Of a stretch of 64,000 nucleotides of DNA, positions 9,920 to 20,404 are shown piece by piece. The DNA comes from Diaporthe sp. PMI_573 (taxonomy: Eukaryota; Ascomycota; Sordariomycetes; Diaporthales; Diaporthaceae), in contig JAJTUP010000014.1 of assembly GCA_021399435.1 (NCBI GenBank), positions 496,001-560,000 of the forward strand. The letters are read 5' to 3'. The notes beneath the pieces are model-generated. The model saw only the letters and a list, made by a program, of their open reading frames with translations, was not told the DNA's origin and did no database searches. Position numbers and translations under genes: made by a program. Each line of letters begins with the position of its first letter. Position 1 is the first letter of the stretch.

Positions 9920-12163
9920 CTACTCGATCCTCTTCTTGCCCTCCTCGGCGTTGGAGTACCTCGCCGCGCTCAGGCCGCGCTCGTGCCTGGCCACGAGCGG
10001 GCCGAGCAGCGGGTCTTTCCTGACCTTGGTGATGGTCTCCTGGTAGCCCTCGGCCACGTACGGGCGAGGGTTGAGCTTGGGCCAGTTGACCTGTGAGAAA
10101 GTTTGTTAGTGGGCTTGTGCTTAGAAAACTGTTGGAAGATGAGGTGTGAGTACTTACATAGAGCATGCCGTTCTTGAGGATAAACCGTCCGGACCAGGCG
10201 CCAACGAGGGTCCAAAAGATGATGAAGAGACGCATTGGCAGGACTGCCGAGTCGGGGAGCCGTCTGGTGAACAGGCCGACCAGCACAAAGAAGATGCTGA
10301 ATGCCAGGACGTAAGGGATAGCCTGGATGAGGACGGGGCGGCGGTCCGCGAAGATCTGGCTGGGCCCGACGGCGACCGCGCCAGGGTCGTAGATGCCCAG
10401 GAAGAGGTCGAAGGCATCCTGCCGGGGGCCGTCGAGGAAGTTGTTCTTGATGTACCGCGTGACGGCGATCTCGCCATCCCGCATGGCGCCTGCCTTGGTG
10501 CGCTTGCCAAGGCGCGTCATGTCGGTCTTCATGGCGCCAGTGCCGGAGTAGCTCTTGCTGACCACGTCGGCGTTGTCGGCCCAGAGGTTGCGGTAGAGGA
10601 ACTCAAAGGCCGGGTCCTCGTCCTTGAAGGTGGCCCCACGCTGCATCAGGTTTAGCTCGACGAACATGCGGTCGAGCGTCCACCGCGCCAGCATGCTCTG
10701 CACCACGTTCGTGCGGTCCAGGCAGTCCATGCAGTTGGTCCGCACGACGGACGTCTGGAAGTTCCTAGCCTCGAGACGCCCGTCGATGCCGGCCGGCATG
10801 TCCACGGCGCGGAAGTACTGCTGAGCAAGGAGTGCGTCCTGCATGCGGTCCAGGAGGAGCTGCGCCCTGTGCAGCTGCATGCCCTTCGTCTCGGAGTGGA
10901 AGTCGAAGTATATGTAGTGGACACGGTCAAACGCGCGCTTGGAGGATCCAGACTCAATGAGGTGGAACTTCTCGTCGGTGATCTGATCGCCAGTCACGGA
11001 CTCCTTGGGCGATGACTGCAGCTTCTCAACTATTTGCTCATAGGCATCCTTCACGCGCTTTTCTCGGCCCTTCTGGTTGACAAGGTTAACCAGGTAGTTG
11101 TCGCCATAGATACGGATCTGCTCGTTGAAGTGTGCCGACGCCGCGTTGACGGCAGAGTCGATGCCACGGATCTGCAGCTTCGGCGTGTACGACAAGGTGT
11201 TGATCTCGGCCCAGTTCACGGGAACACTGCCTCGAGTCTGGACATACGACAAGATCTGGGTCTCTTGGCCCTCTGATTTACGAGCGTTGACGTCCGAAGA
11301 CCCAGCAAAGCCGCTCATACCGGTCCCGCTGTCGTTCAATATCACAACCTGTTCCGTCTCGTTGTAGTTGGAGACATGGCCTTGCTCATCTATCCCTCGC
11401 GAGAAATACCTAGTGCCGCCCCTGTGCCGACCACGCCTGGTGATCAGGATGATGGTCAGGGGAGTACCCTTGAATGTCGTAGGGTGGATCTCGAGCATGC
11501 CAAAGATGACTGGCAGTATGTAGGGGTCAGCACCAGGTTGCGGACCTGGGTGGCCCCTCGTGCCTGAGGTGCGGAACTCGATCAAGTCGGACTGGACGAA
11601 TTTGTTCCAAAAGAATCGGTCGTCTGCCCTCTGCCACAATGGCCTGGAGTTGTCATGTTGTGATTGGCGCTGGAAGCTGTTGGTGAGATCTATCGAGTAG
11701 GAAAAGTACATGGGACCAGACTTGATGAAGGACTTGAGTATCAGGAGGAACTTATCCTCGTCTGGGTCGTGGACTTGTCGCTCGCGCATCGGGAGGATAT
11801 CGGTAGAGACGATCTTGTACACCATGTGACCCCTGAGCCGGCCGACGGGCTGGGCCTTGGTAATGACGATGACATACTTGTCTGTTGGGTTCACTTGTTA
11901 GCGAAGCCGTTGTGATGCGGTCAGGGACGTCGCAGAGCGGCAGTACCTAGTCGCAACTGAATGATGCCCAGGATGCCAGCAATACTCGTCACTCTCGACA
12001 CCCTCTTCCCAGCCACCAGAGCGCCATCGCTCAACCTGATATCGCCACTTGGCCGGTCGATTGTAAGAGCAGGCGCATTGGGTGAGGAGGGCGAGGTGAA
12101 GATGTAGGAGTCGGAGGCGACCTGGACGTTTATATCCCTGAATGGCAGGGCCATGCTGGGCAA
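9920..12163 (-). CDS. SAC1: SAC1 phosphoinositide phosphatase
   Basis: Integral ER/Golgi lipid phosphatase that removes phosphate from PtdIns4P and related phosphoinositides. Three exons on the minus strand: 12163-11947, 11881-10158, 10090-9920, giving 703 residues (700 if the Met at codon 4 is used). The joins restore conserved sequence: IQLRL-DKYVIVITKAQ at the first and NGMLY-VNWPKLNPRPY at the second. The SAC domain fills residues about 50-520; the catalytic CX5R loop reads RTNCMDCLDRTNV with the cysteine at about 456 and arginine at about 462. Two membrane segments (about 589-610 and 620-638) form the hairpin anchor, and the C-terminus is short and basic (ends GKKRIE). Length and layout match ascomycete Sac1. 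The start lies about 1.1 kb from the divergent Rab5-type gene. Identity is secure. Confidence 0.96.
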
Positions 12164-13268
12164 CAGGGGGAGCAGGCAGACAGCTCGAAGCTCGTCGCAG
12201 CTCGAGACGGTCTTTGTCTACTTGGAGAGCTGGTGAGGGATGGTCGTTGTTGGGTCAAAGCAAGCTTGAGGTTCAAGTCGAGGTTCGTTACTTGCTTGCA
12301 GGGGATGCGCGACGACAGCAGCAGTGGTTGCGAGCAGGGTAAGGGAGGTGAAGGTGGAATGTCTCGCCGTTGATATTTACACCACGTTGCCGTATACGTT
12401 GTATGGTAGGGGTAAGCTACCTAGGTACCTATTTTAGCTCGCAGCATCCAATCTGACCCCAAGTCCCCAACCGAGCCGCTTCTAATTTCGGCCGGGGTGT
12501 CGTCATGTCCGCCAGCAGACAAATGAATGGCTTGTGAATGAGGGTCCGCTTGATCTCGCCAGTCCCCTGTTCCGTGTCCCCTCCAGGCCAGCCAGCCCCT
12601 CCATCGGGTACGGTGACTGTGCCACCCGTTTCATTCAGAGATGACCCGGACAACCAGATTACCTAAGGAGTGTCTAGGCCCCATCCAGCTCTGGGCCATC
12701 AAACTGCAGTCTGCAGCCTGCAGCCGGTTAGAACGGGCGGGCTGGACGGGCTGCGGGAAACCCGGCTGTTCTCCGTACCTGTGTACCTAATCGCCCAGTG
12801 AATCCCAAAGGTCTGGTGGTTCGGCAGGGCAGGGCAGTGCAGGCAGGCCCCAAGACTGTGATGCAGCGCCTGACGTGTGCAATCATTCCGTCTTGTATTC
12901 TGGCCCCGTCTGCCAGTCCCGAACCCAGCCAGCCAGCCAGCCCAGCCCATCGTCCTACGCCCAAGCTTCTTTCATCACCCGTTGGCAACCATCCACACCA
13001 CCATCACCTCACCTTGTCCTCCGACACCCACTGCATCTACGGCCTGACCTCCAGACCTCGTCATCCCCTAGGCAGTCACCCACCCCGCCACCCCTGTCGC
13101 CTGCGGAACGTGCACTCATTCGAAGCCCAAGTTGCCAAACTTCCAACCTGCCAGCCTGCACGAGTGGATCACGAAATCCCAGGCCAACCCCATCGGCGGA
13201 CCACCTAGACAACCGCATCTTTCTCCCAACAAACAACTCCTTCGCAAGACCACACCAAACCCCTCAAT
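12164..13268. other. divergent promoter region between SAC1 and Rab5-type gene
   Basis: About 1.1 kb between two divergent starts, with pyrimidine-rich leader sequence before the GTPase and an AGCC run near 12928-12945. Open frames here are low-complexity with no domains. Confidence 0.6.
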
Positions 13269-14209
13269 ATGACTACTCGAGGACCCCCTGGCGCCCGAGG
13301 AATGGGCAACCGGTTCGCGCAGTTCAAGCTGGTCCTGCTTGGTATGTTCTCCCAACAAGAATGGCCGAGGCAGAAGCCTGGGCGTGGGTATCCATGTGCG
13401 TGAGCGTCTAGGCTAACAACCTCGTAGGAGAGTCTGCCGTCGGAAAGGTACTGCCCTTCCCCGTTACCATCAAACCTCATGCGCCATCGTCGTTGCTAAC
13501 ACACCACATTTCAGAGCTCAATAGTCTTGCGATTTGTAAAGGTACGCATGGCTTAACACGCTTCCGGGCTCTTATCGCCGTCCCCGCTGACAGACCGCCA
13601 GGACCAATTCGACTCTTACAGAGAATCCACTATCGGCGCCGCCTTCCTCACACAGACTATCTCCCTCGACGAGAACACGACTGTCAAATTTGAGATTTGG
13701 GACACGGCCGGGCAGGAGCGGTACAAGTCTCTGGCGCCCATGTACTACAGGAATGCGAACTGCGCCGTAGTAGTCTACGATATCACACAAGCTGTACGTT
13801 GAAAACCCCCCGACCCCAAAGGCAGAACCACGGGCGTTTGCTGACAACACGGTCGCAGTCCTCCCTGGATAAGGCGAAGGCGTGGGTCAAGGAGCTCCAA
13901 CGCCAGGCCAACGAGAACATCATCATCGCCCTGGCCGGAAACAAGCTGGATCTCGTCACCGAGCAGCCTGACAAGCGGGCCATCCCCGCCTCCGAGGCTG
14001 AAGCATACGCCCGCGAGGCCGGACTTTTGTTCTTCGAGACGTCCGCCAAGACCGCCGAGAACGTGAGGGAACTGTTCACCGCCATCGCTAAGAAGCTGCC
14101 ACTGGACCAGGCTGGCCCACGACACTCCAGGGTAGGACAGCGGCCAGGCGTCAGCCTTGGTACACCAGAGAGGTCGGACACGAACAGCGCCGGGCCGTGC
14201 GCGTGCTAA
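13269..14209 (+). CDS. Rab5-family small GTPase (Ypt5/Vps21-like)
   Basis: Endosomal Rab GTPase controlling early-endosome fusion and vacuolar sorting. Five exons: 13269-13341, 13428-13447, 13515-13541, 13602-13793, 13859-14209, giving 220 residues. Two are micro-exons of 20 and 27 nt that split the P-loop. Nucleotide motifs are intact: GESAVGKS (25-32), effector segment [12 protein letters not shown] (48-59), WDTAGQER (73-80), GNKLD (131-135), ETSAK (164-168). The C-terminus ends Cys-Ala-Cys, a double geranylgeranylation CXC signal. The hypervariable tail (190-217) is not conserved. The Rab5-specific core ([19 protein letters not shown]) makes the subfamily call firm; which paralogue it is among fungal Rab5 copies cannot be told. 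Confidence 0.95.
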
Positions 14210-15207
14210 ATGCCACGGATGCTGGCAGTCTGCATCCGACTGAGAGCTCTGCATGTCATGGCATGATATGCAGCTCAGCCTGTTTCTTGGATCATATGGC
14301 GATGCGGTCCTGTTAGGTAAGAAGAGAAATTGTGGAATAACGGGCCATGGGCCTGGGGCATAGATTGGAGGACTGCTGGCTCTTCCCTGGACACGACACG
14401 ATACCAGTGAGGCCGGCGCTTTTGTTTGGCTTGGGAGTCCTGCAGTAGGATGTTTACCCTTTAATACCTTTATTTCCTTTCTTGATACGCTGCTTCTTGG
14501 TGGTGTTTTTGGCATTGTTCATGACCGATCGTTGGCATAGTCCAGGGAAGAAGAGGCAACGGTTGGCGTCCAAGGATGATGTTGATACGACGAGATTGTC
14601 TAGCCTCCACGAGCCTTATACTACTGGGGGGAAGGGTGACGGGGATATCATTTTCGGGAGCGCAGTAAGGGCGGTGAGATCATGCGGAGTTGTACACTAC
14701 GCGAACATAGACGACGCCAATGGAATGAGATATTCTGTCCTAAGAAAGTCAATTCATGTATGCACAGTTGTCGACGAGAGCATCCAAAAGGCCGTACAAC
14801 TAACTGCCTCGGCCAGAGGAACTGCTTAGTTGGAGGCATTTCCGTAGCCCGGTGCTATAACGTGTTTGACTTTATCAATAATTTTAAATCAGACGTTGGC
14901 GTAAGATATACAGTTTTTGAGGCTTTTAAGACCTACCTTTTCTCTTTGCCTTAGATAAATGCTAAAGTAGGACATGTAAGTTGGACTGTATGCTGTTTAT
15001 GCAGTAACAAATGAGTGCTGTCGGCGGTGACGTTGCTGTTCCTTGGTTTTGGCGGCAGCCGACCCCTGCCGGCCGCCAGAAGAGCTTCGGCAAAAACTGG
15101 GCAGGTCGCGAAATTTCCCGCAGCTGTCTGCTCCCACCTACCGACTGGATGTTGTTACTACCCACCTAACAAACCCAACCCCATCCATCGGCCATTCGAT
15201 TTCCCTC
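14210..15207. other. intergenic stretch
   Basis: 3' region of the GTPase gene and promoter of MIC60. A frame at 14482-14829 starts with a hydrophobic run but continues into random-looking sequence and has no family signal. AT-rich around 14870-14960. Confidence 0.55.
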
Positions 15208-17325
15208 ATGTTGCGGACATCGCTTCGATCCGTGAGGGGCCTGAGCAGCAGGTCTGTCGCTGCTGCTTCTGGCCGTCAATGGCAGGCGGCGGCGGCAGCG
15301 CGGCCTGCTGGGCTCGCCGCAAGGGTAAGTCTTGCCATCTGGGCACGAGACATGCTACCAATGTGGATTTCATTGCCTGACTGGTTGATCATGCACAGAG
15401 ATACTTTGCCGACGAGAAGACCCCAGCCTCACAAGTCCCTAAACCCCCAGCCTCAGAGACAAACACGGCGTCTACAAGCCAAACACCCTCTCCGCCGCTC
15501 GAAAACGACATCGACGCCAAAAGCATACCCGCCGAGAACGTGCCTCTGACCCCTCCAGCTCCCGAAGACCTAGGTGCCGTCACGAAGGAAGAGAAGTCCA
15601 CAACGCCCCCACCTCCAGCACCCCCTGCGGGCAAGGGCTTCTTCAGGAGCCTGCGGAACTATGTCCTGACCCTGGTACTGCTCGGCGCCGTCGCCTTTGG
15701 CGGTGGTGTCTGGTACTCTCGCATCAACGACAACTTCCACGACTTCTTCACCGAGTATATCCCCTACGGCGAGCAGGCTGTGCTGTACTTGGAAGAGGCC
15801 GAGTTCCGGAAGCGCTTCCCCAACATCTCAAACCGTGGCACCGGGGCGCGACGCGATACCGGCGAGGCGGTGCGGATCCCAGCTTCAAGTGGCATGTCAT
15901 GGAGGGTAGCCGACAGTGGCGAGCCGGCTGGTAGGCAATCCAGTGCTGTTGACAAGACGGTCGCTGCGAAGAAGGAGGCAAAACCAAAGCAGCCCACGCC
16001 AAAGGCACAGCCTAAGGCGGAGACACCCAAGCCCGCGGAGCCCAAGAAGGCCGCCCCTGTGGCTGCCGCTCCTGTCGCGGCGACCTCTGACTTCAAGCCG
16101 CCAGAGGTCAACGAGCCTTCCCGGTTCCCTCCGACTGCTCCTCTCCAGCCCATCTACTTCCCCAATGTGAACGAGCCCGTGGTCCAGGATCTGGCACACA
16201 TGCTGAATGACATCATTGCGGTTATCAATGCCGACGGTGCGTACAGCAAATACGGTTCCAGCATCGAAGCCGCCAAGGGTCAACTGAAGAAGGTCACCTC
16301 GGAAATCGACCAGATCAAGGCCAGGGTCGAGTCAGAAGCTGCCGCCAAGGTCAAGGAGCGCGTCCAGGACTTTGACAAGGCCGCAAACGACCTCGTGACC
16401 CGCGTCGAGTCTGCCATGGCCGCGCAGGAGGTCGGGTGGCAGCGCGAGTTCGACGAGGAGATCAAGAAGCTGAAGGAGGTGCACGACCAGCGCATCAAGG
16501 TCATGACCGACCGCGAGCGGCAGGTCAGCGAGGAGCGGCTCAACAACAAGCTCCTGGAGCAGGCCATCGAGCTCAAGCGGCTGTTCGCCAAGGAGATCCA
16601 GCAGCGGGTGGAGCAAGAGCGGGACGGCAGGCTGGGCAAGCTGGAGGAGCTGTCCAAGTCGGTCAGGGACCTCGAGAGCCTGGCCGGCGGCTGGAACGAG
16701 GTCATCGACACGAACCTGCGGACGCAGCAGCTCCACGTGGCCGTCGAGGCCGTCCGCGCCAGCCTGCAGGACTCGGCGCACCCGCGGCCCTTTATCAAGG
16801 AGCTCGTCGCGCTGCGCGAGATCGCGGCCGACGACACGGTCGTCAACGCGGCCGTCGCGTCCATCAACCCCTCCGCCTACCAGCGCGGCATCTTCTCGCA
16901 CCAGGACCTGACCGAGCGGTTCAGGCGCGTGGCCAACGAGGTGCGCAAGGCCTCCCTGCTGCCCGAGGACGCGGGCGTCGCCAGCCACGCCTCCAGCCTG
17001 CTGCTGAGCAAGGTCATGTTCAAGAAGCAGGGGCTGGCGGCCGGCGACGACGTCGAGAGCGTGCTCACCCGCACGCAGACGTTCCTCGAGGATGGAGACC
17101 TGGACAATGCCGCGCGCGAGATGAACGGGCTGACCGGCTGGGCCAAGACGCTGAGCCGGGACTGGCTTGGCGAGGTGAGGAAGGTGCTGGAAGTTAGGCA
17201 GGCTCTGGAGGTAGGTCCACGATGCACAATCTTGAACAGATTACTGCGGAACACCATACTGACAGCTACTCTCACTACAGGTTATCCAGACGGAGGCTAG
17301 GCTGCAGAGCTTGAAGATCGAGTAG
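15208..17325 (+). CDS. MIC60: MICOS complex subunit MIC60 (mitofilin)
   Basis: Inner mitochondrial membrane protein that builds crista junctions as the core of MICOS. Exons 15208-15324, 15399-17210 and 17281-17325 give 657 residues. Exon 1 encodes an Arg/Ser/Ala-rich targeting peptide; the first join yields LAAR-RYFADEKTP, typical of a matrix-cleaved presequence. A Pro-rich stretch precedes the single membrane segment at about 127-145 (YVLTLVLLGAVAFGGGVWY), followed by the conserved NDNFHDFFTEYIPYGEQAVLYLEEAEFRKRFP block, an Ala/Pro/Lys-rich linker, a long coiled coil (about 280-470) and the mitofilin signature domain (RFRRVANEVRKASLLPEDAG onward). The 15-codon last exon encodes QTEARLQSLKIE, as in other ascomycetes. 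Second half is extremely GC3-rich, so long antisense and shifted frames here are shadows. Confidence 0.96.
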
Positions 17326-18659
17326 ACCCAGGCTTGAACTGGTTGGAAAGAAATATGGAAACCTGCCCCCGGGTTGACGTGCCTCAGCTAGCTTAGTTGG
17401 ACGTCGGCATCTGTAGACGTGTTGTATCATGGCGAGCGTCGACGGGCCGGCCCCAGCCCCGTGTAGAAAATAATTCATTATAGACGTGAACCGAAAGCAA
17501 TGGACTGAGTCAAGCCTGATGCAGCTTCCGGAATGCCCTCCCATTGACTTGCCCCCAATCGCAATCTCTTCAAGTGGAAATACGGAGACGTGTGTTGACT
17601 TCACCTGTATTGTATCGGGGCTCTTTTATCGAAGGTTTCTGTGGGTAGATAGTTCGACACGTAGTCAGTCTACTTTGTAGATGACCCTGTCTACCTACAG
17701 CCTGCCTACTGGACAAAGCCCAAGCTTCATCCACGCATTGCCCGCCGTCCATCACCACGACCACACTACGTACCTCGAAAGGGGGGCCACCACAACTTGC
17801 CCTGCGATGGCACGGAACCCAGCGTGGATTCGCATGGCCTTGCTTGCAAAGCTGGTTACCAGGGAACGACGAGGCCACCGTGTGATGAAAGACGCGTACC
17901 ACGCTGCCTTCCTCTTCGAATCTTTCATCACTCGCTGTCAGGAGGGCCGATACGGTCAGTCAAGTTCTGTGGTCTTGATCGAAACGGCTTGAATGTCTAA
18001 TAGAAAATCTCTGCCCCACAGCCGTCGGTCTCGGTTCCTCGAGTGCATCGAATGCTCAAACCATTGTTGCTTGTTCTTCGGCTACTAGTCCTGAAGAAGA
18101 CCATGGGTGAGGGCAACACTCCGTGGTCAACTACGTGTAGCGTCATCTGATCGAGGTCAGAATGGAACACAGTAAGCCCAGAATCACCGTGTTGAACCTG
18201 TGACGATGTAGAAGACAGCATCAAAATATCCTGATTATATTCTCATCCCCATTCTCCTCGTGCATGTGCCAGGGGAGGGTTGAAAAATGACAAACAGGTG
18301 AAAGACGATCAATTAGTCAGTCTCCACTCAGACCCAAAGTACTCCAGTATGCTCCTGGTGATATGCCCCGATTATATACAGAAAAGACCCGAAAGAGAGC
18401 CCATGGTTGGTGGTATCTGTCCAAGACTTGGAAAAACAAAATCAAGACATGCATGCTGCTGCTAGTTGTAAGGCGCATCGTAAACCCACGATGTATCCGG
18501 AAATTTCCAAAAAAGGAAACCAAAAAATTCCATCACCGCTTTCGCTCTTTGTCTGTTGTTTTGTGTGTTCTCGGGAGTCATCCGTCATTATCATGCCAGG
18601 CGTATGTATAATCAACGATACTATCCCTCCTTCACGGTCGGGGACCCGTCCTTCCTGGC
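17326..18659. other. convergent intergenic region
   Basis: 3' regions of MIC60 (+) and the membrane protein gene (-). Several short open frames, none with domain or splice support. Nothing else seen. Confidence 0.6.
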
Positions 18660-20404
18660 TCAAGACCAGGGCCTCCGCTCCTGCTCCTGGTCGTCCCTGG
18701 GGAACGCGGTCGATGGCTCGACCACGATCTGGGGCAGCCTGTTCAGCCTCAGGCTGGGCAGCTGCGGCACCCCGCCAACCCCTCTCGAGCTCGTCCTGGT
18801 GTGCCCTTGGCCCTGGCCCTCTGACCGCTGCTGCTCGGCCAGGTCCGCCATGTGTGCGCTCAGCCTGTTCTGCCGGGCCTGGGTTGGCCCCTCGGACTCA
18901 TGGACGCGGCCAGGATATTCGGGTGGCGGCTCGTTGTAGGGAGTATTCGTCCCCGATGGGTTGGCTGATGGGCCGGACTGGTGCGAGTGCGCGGGTGAGA
19001 GTTCGTCGAGGGATACGTCGTCATATCCGGGTGGCGAGTGAAGCGGCATGTCGCTACCGCCGATGTCCGCCTCCGCAGCATCGATCAGCTCAGGGCTGGA
19101 CCCCGCCCGTTGTGAGAGGCCGGACCCAGAACGGGGTAGTTCCTCGCCTAGCTGGCTCCTCGAGCCCGCCCTGCTATGTCCCCCGGTGAAACCAGGTGAT
19201 CCAGAGCGCGATGCGGAGCTGCCTGGGGTGCTGCGGAAGGTGTCGATGCTAAGTACGCTTTGCGAGCTCGGTTGCCTCCTGTGTTGTAGGGTGTGGCTAT
19301 CGTGTGTGCTGAGCGCAATGCTCCCAGCGTCGCTCAGCAGGCCGATGCGCTCGCTCTCGGCGCTGTTGGCCCGCAGCCTCGTCCCATCTGCCCGCACCAC
19401 GCCCAAGTCGGCATAGCTCACGCTGCTGACTGCCCGCTGCCGGGACTGTTTGATCTGCTCATGAGCGTCGCGCAGCTCCTCGACCTGGGTTGTTGCCTGC
19501 TGGGACGCCACGCGCGCTCGGTCCCGGATGTCCTCGAGGGCGCGGTGGTCGCGTCGCTCCCTAGCCTCACGGCGGTCCTGTCTCCGCTGTTCCCGATCAG
19601 CAATCTGCTGTCGCCGGGCGAGCCGGATCTGGTACAACGCATTCATCTCCTCCTCCCGCATGGTCTCGTCTTCCTCGGCCGTTGGCATCTCGACGACAGT
19701 GTCGATGCCGTCGCGCTCGCCCTCTCGACCGAGAACCTGTTCCGAGTCTATCGCCTTCGGCCGGTAAGCAGGGAGAGTCATGACCGAGCGGACTGATGTG
19801 TTCCGGTTGACCCCGTCTTGGCCATTGTTTGCGCCTGTGGCGCCCACCATTGTCCGCTGGACATTCACGTCCTGGAGTGCGTCTTCGAGATTGTCCTGGG
19901 CTTCGCGCATGCGGACTTGTCGGCCGAAACGCTCATCGTCGGAGTCGCCGGTCCGGCTGTACTTTGTCTTGTTGCCGCTCAACTTGCTCCATACCTTCTT
20001 CAATGGTGACGGTCGATATTTTGACTTGGGGTCCAGGCGTTTGCGTAGCGATCGAAGCAAGACGAAAAGGCAGACGACGAGGATGACGCCGACTATTGAG
20101 CCTACGACAATCTATAGACTGTGTAAGTAAAATCATGACCTCACGATAGTTGGACTCCTCAACCAGGAAATGAATAGGTGGGGCTTGAACGAACCATTGC
20201 CGTGGCATTTGTATTGTTGCCTCCACCACCCGAGTTGGCCTGGTCTATGGCATTGTTTTCGAGATCATGCGTGTTCTGACTATCCTGGCCGTTGTCTCCT
20301 TGTTGGTCGGGACCTTGGCGCGGCCCGAGGCTAGAGGAGGCGTGCAGAACGGCAGACCCGGTAGATGGGTCGACCGGTATGCCGATCCGAAATGGGCGAG
20401 GCAT
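18660..20404 (-). CDS. single-pass membrane protein with long Ser-rich cytoplasmic tail
   Basis: Two exons, 20404-20195 and 20111-18660, give 553 residues. The donor is GTTCGT (weak) and the acceptor TATAG; joining in phase 0 gives NNTNATAM-IVVGSIVGVILVV. The first 70 residues are Gln/Asn/Gly-rich without a signal peptide. A single membrane segment (about 71-89, IVVGSIVGVILVVCLFVLL) is followed at once by a basic stop-transfer patch (RSLRKRLDPKSKYR), so the large C-terminal part should be cytoplasmic. It includes a charged helical stretch (about 190-270, MREEEMNALYQIRLARRQQ onward, likely coiled coil) and a Ser/Pro-rich tail containing short Pro motifs (NEPPPEYPG), which resembles PY-type motifs for Rsp5-like ligases. 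Family not recognised. The intron is the least certain part. Confidence 0.8.
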
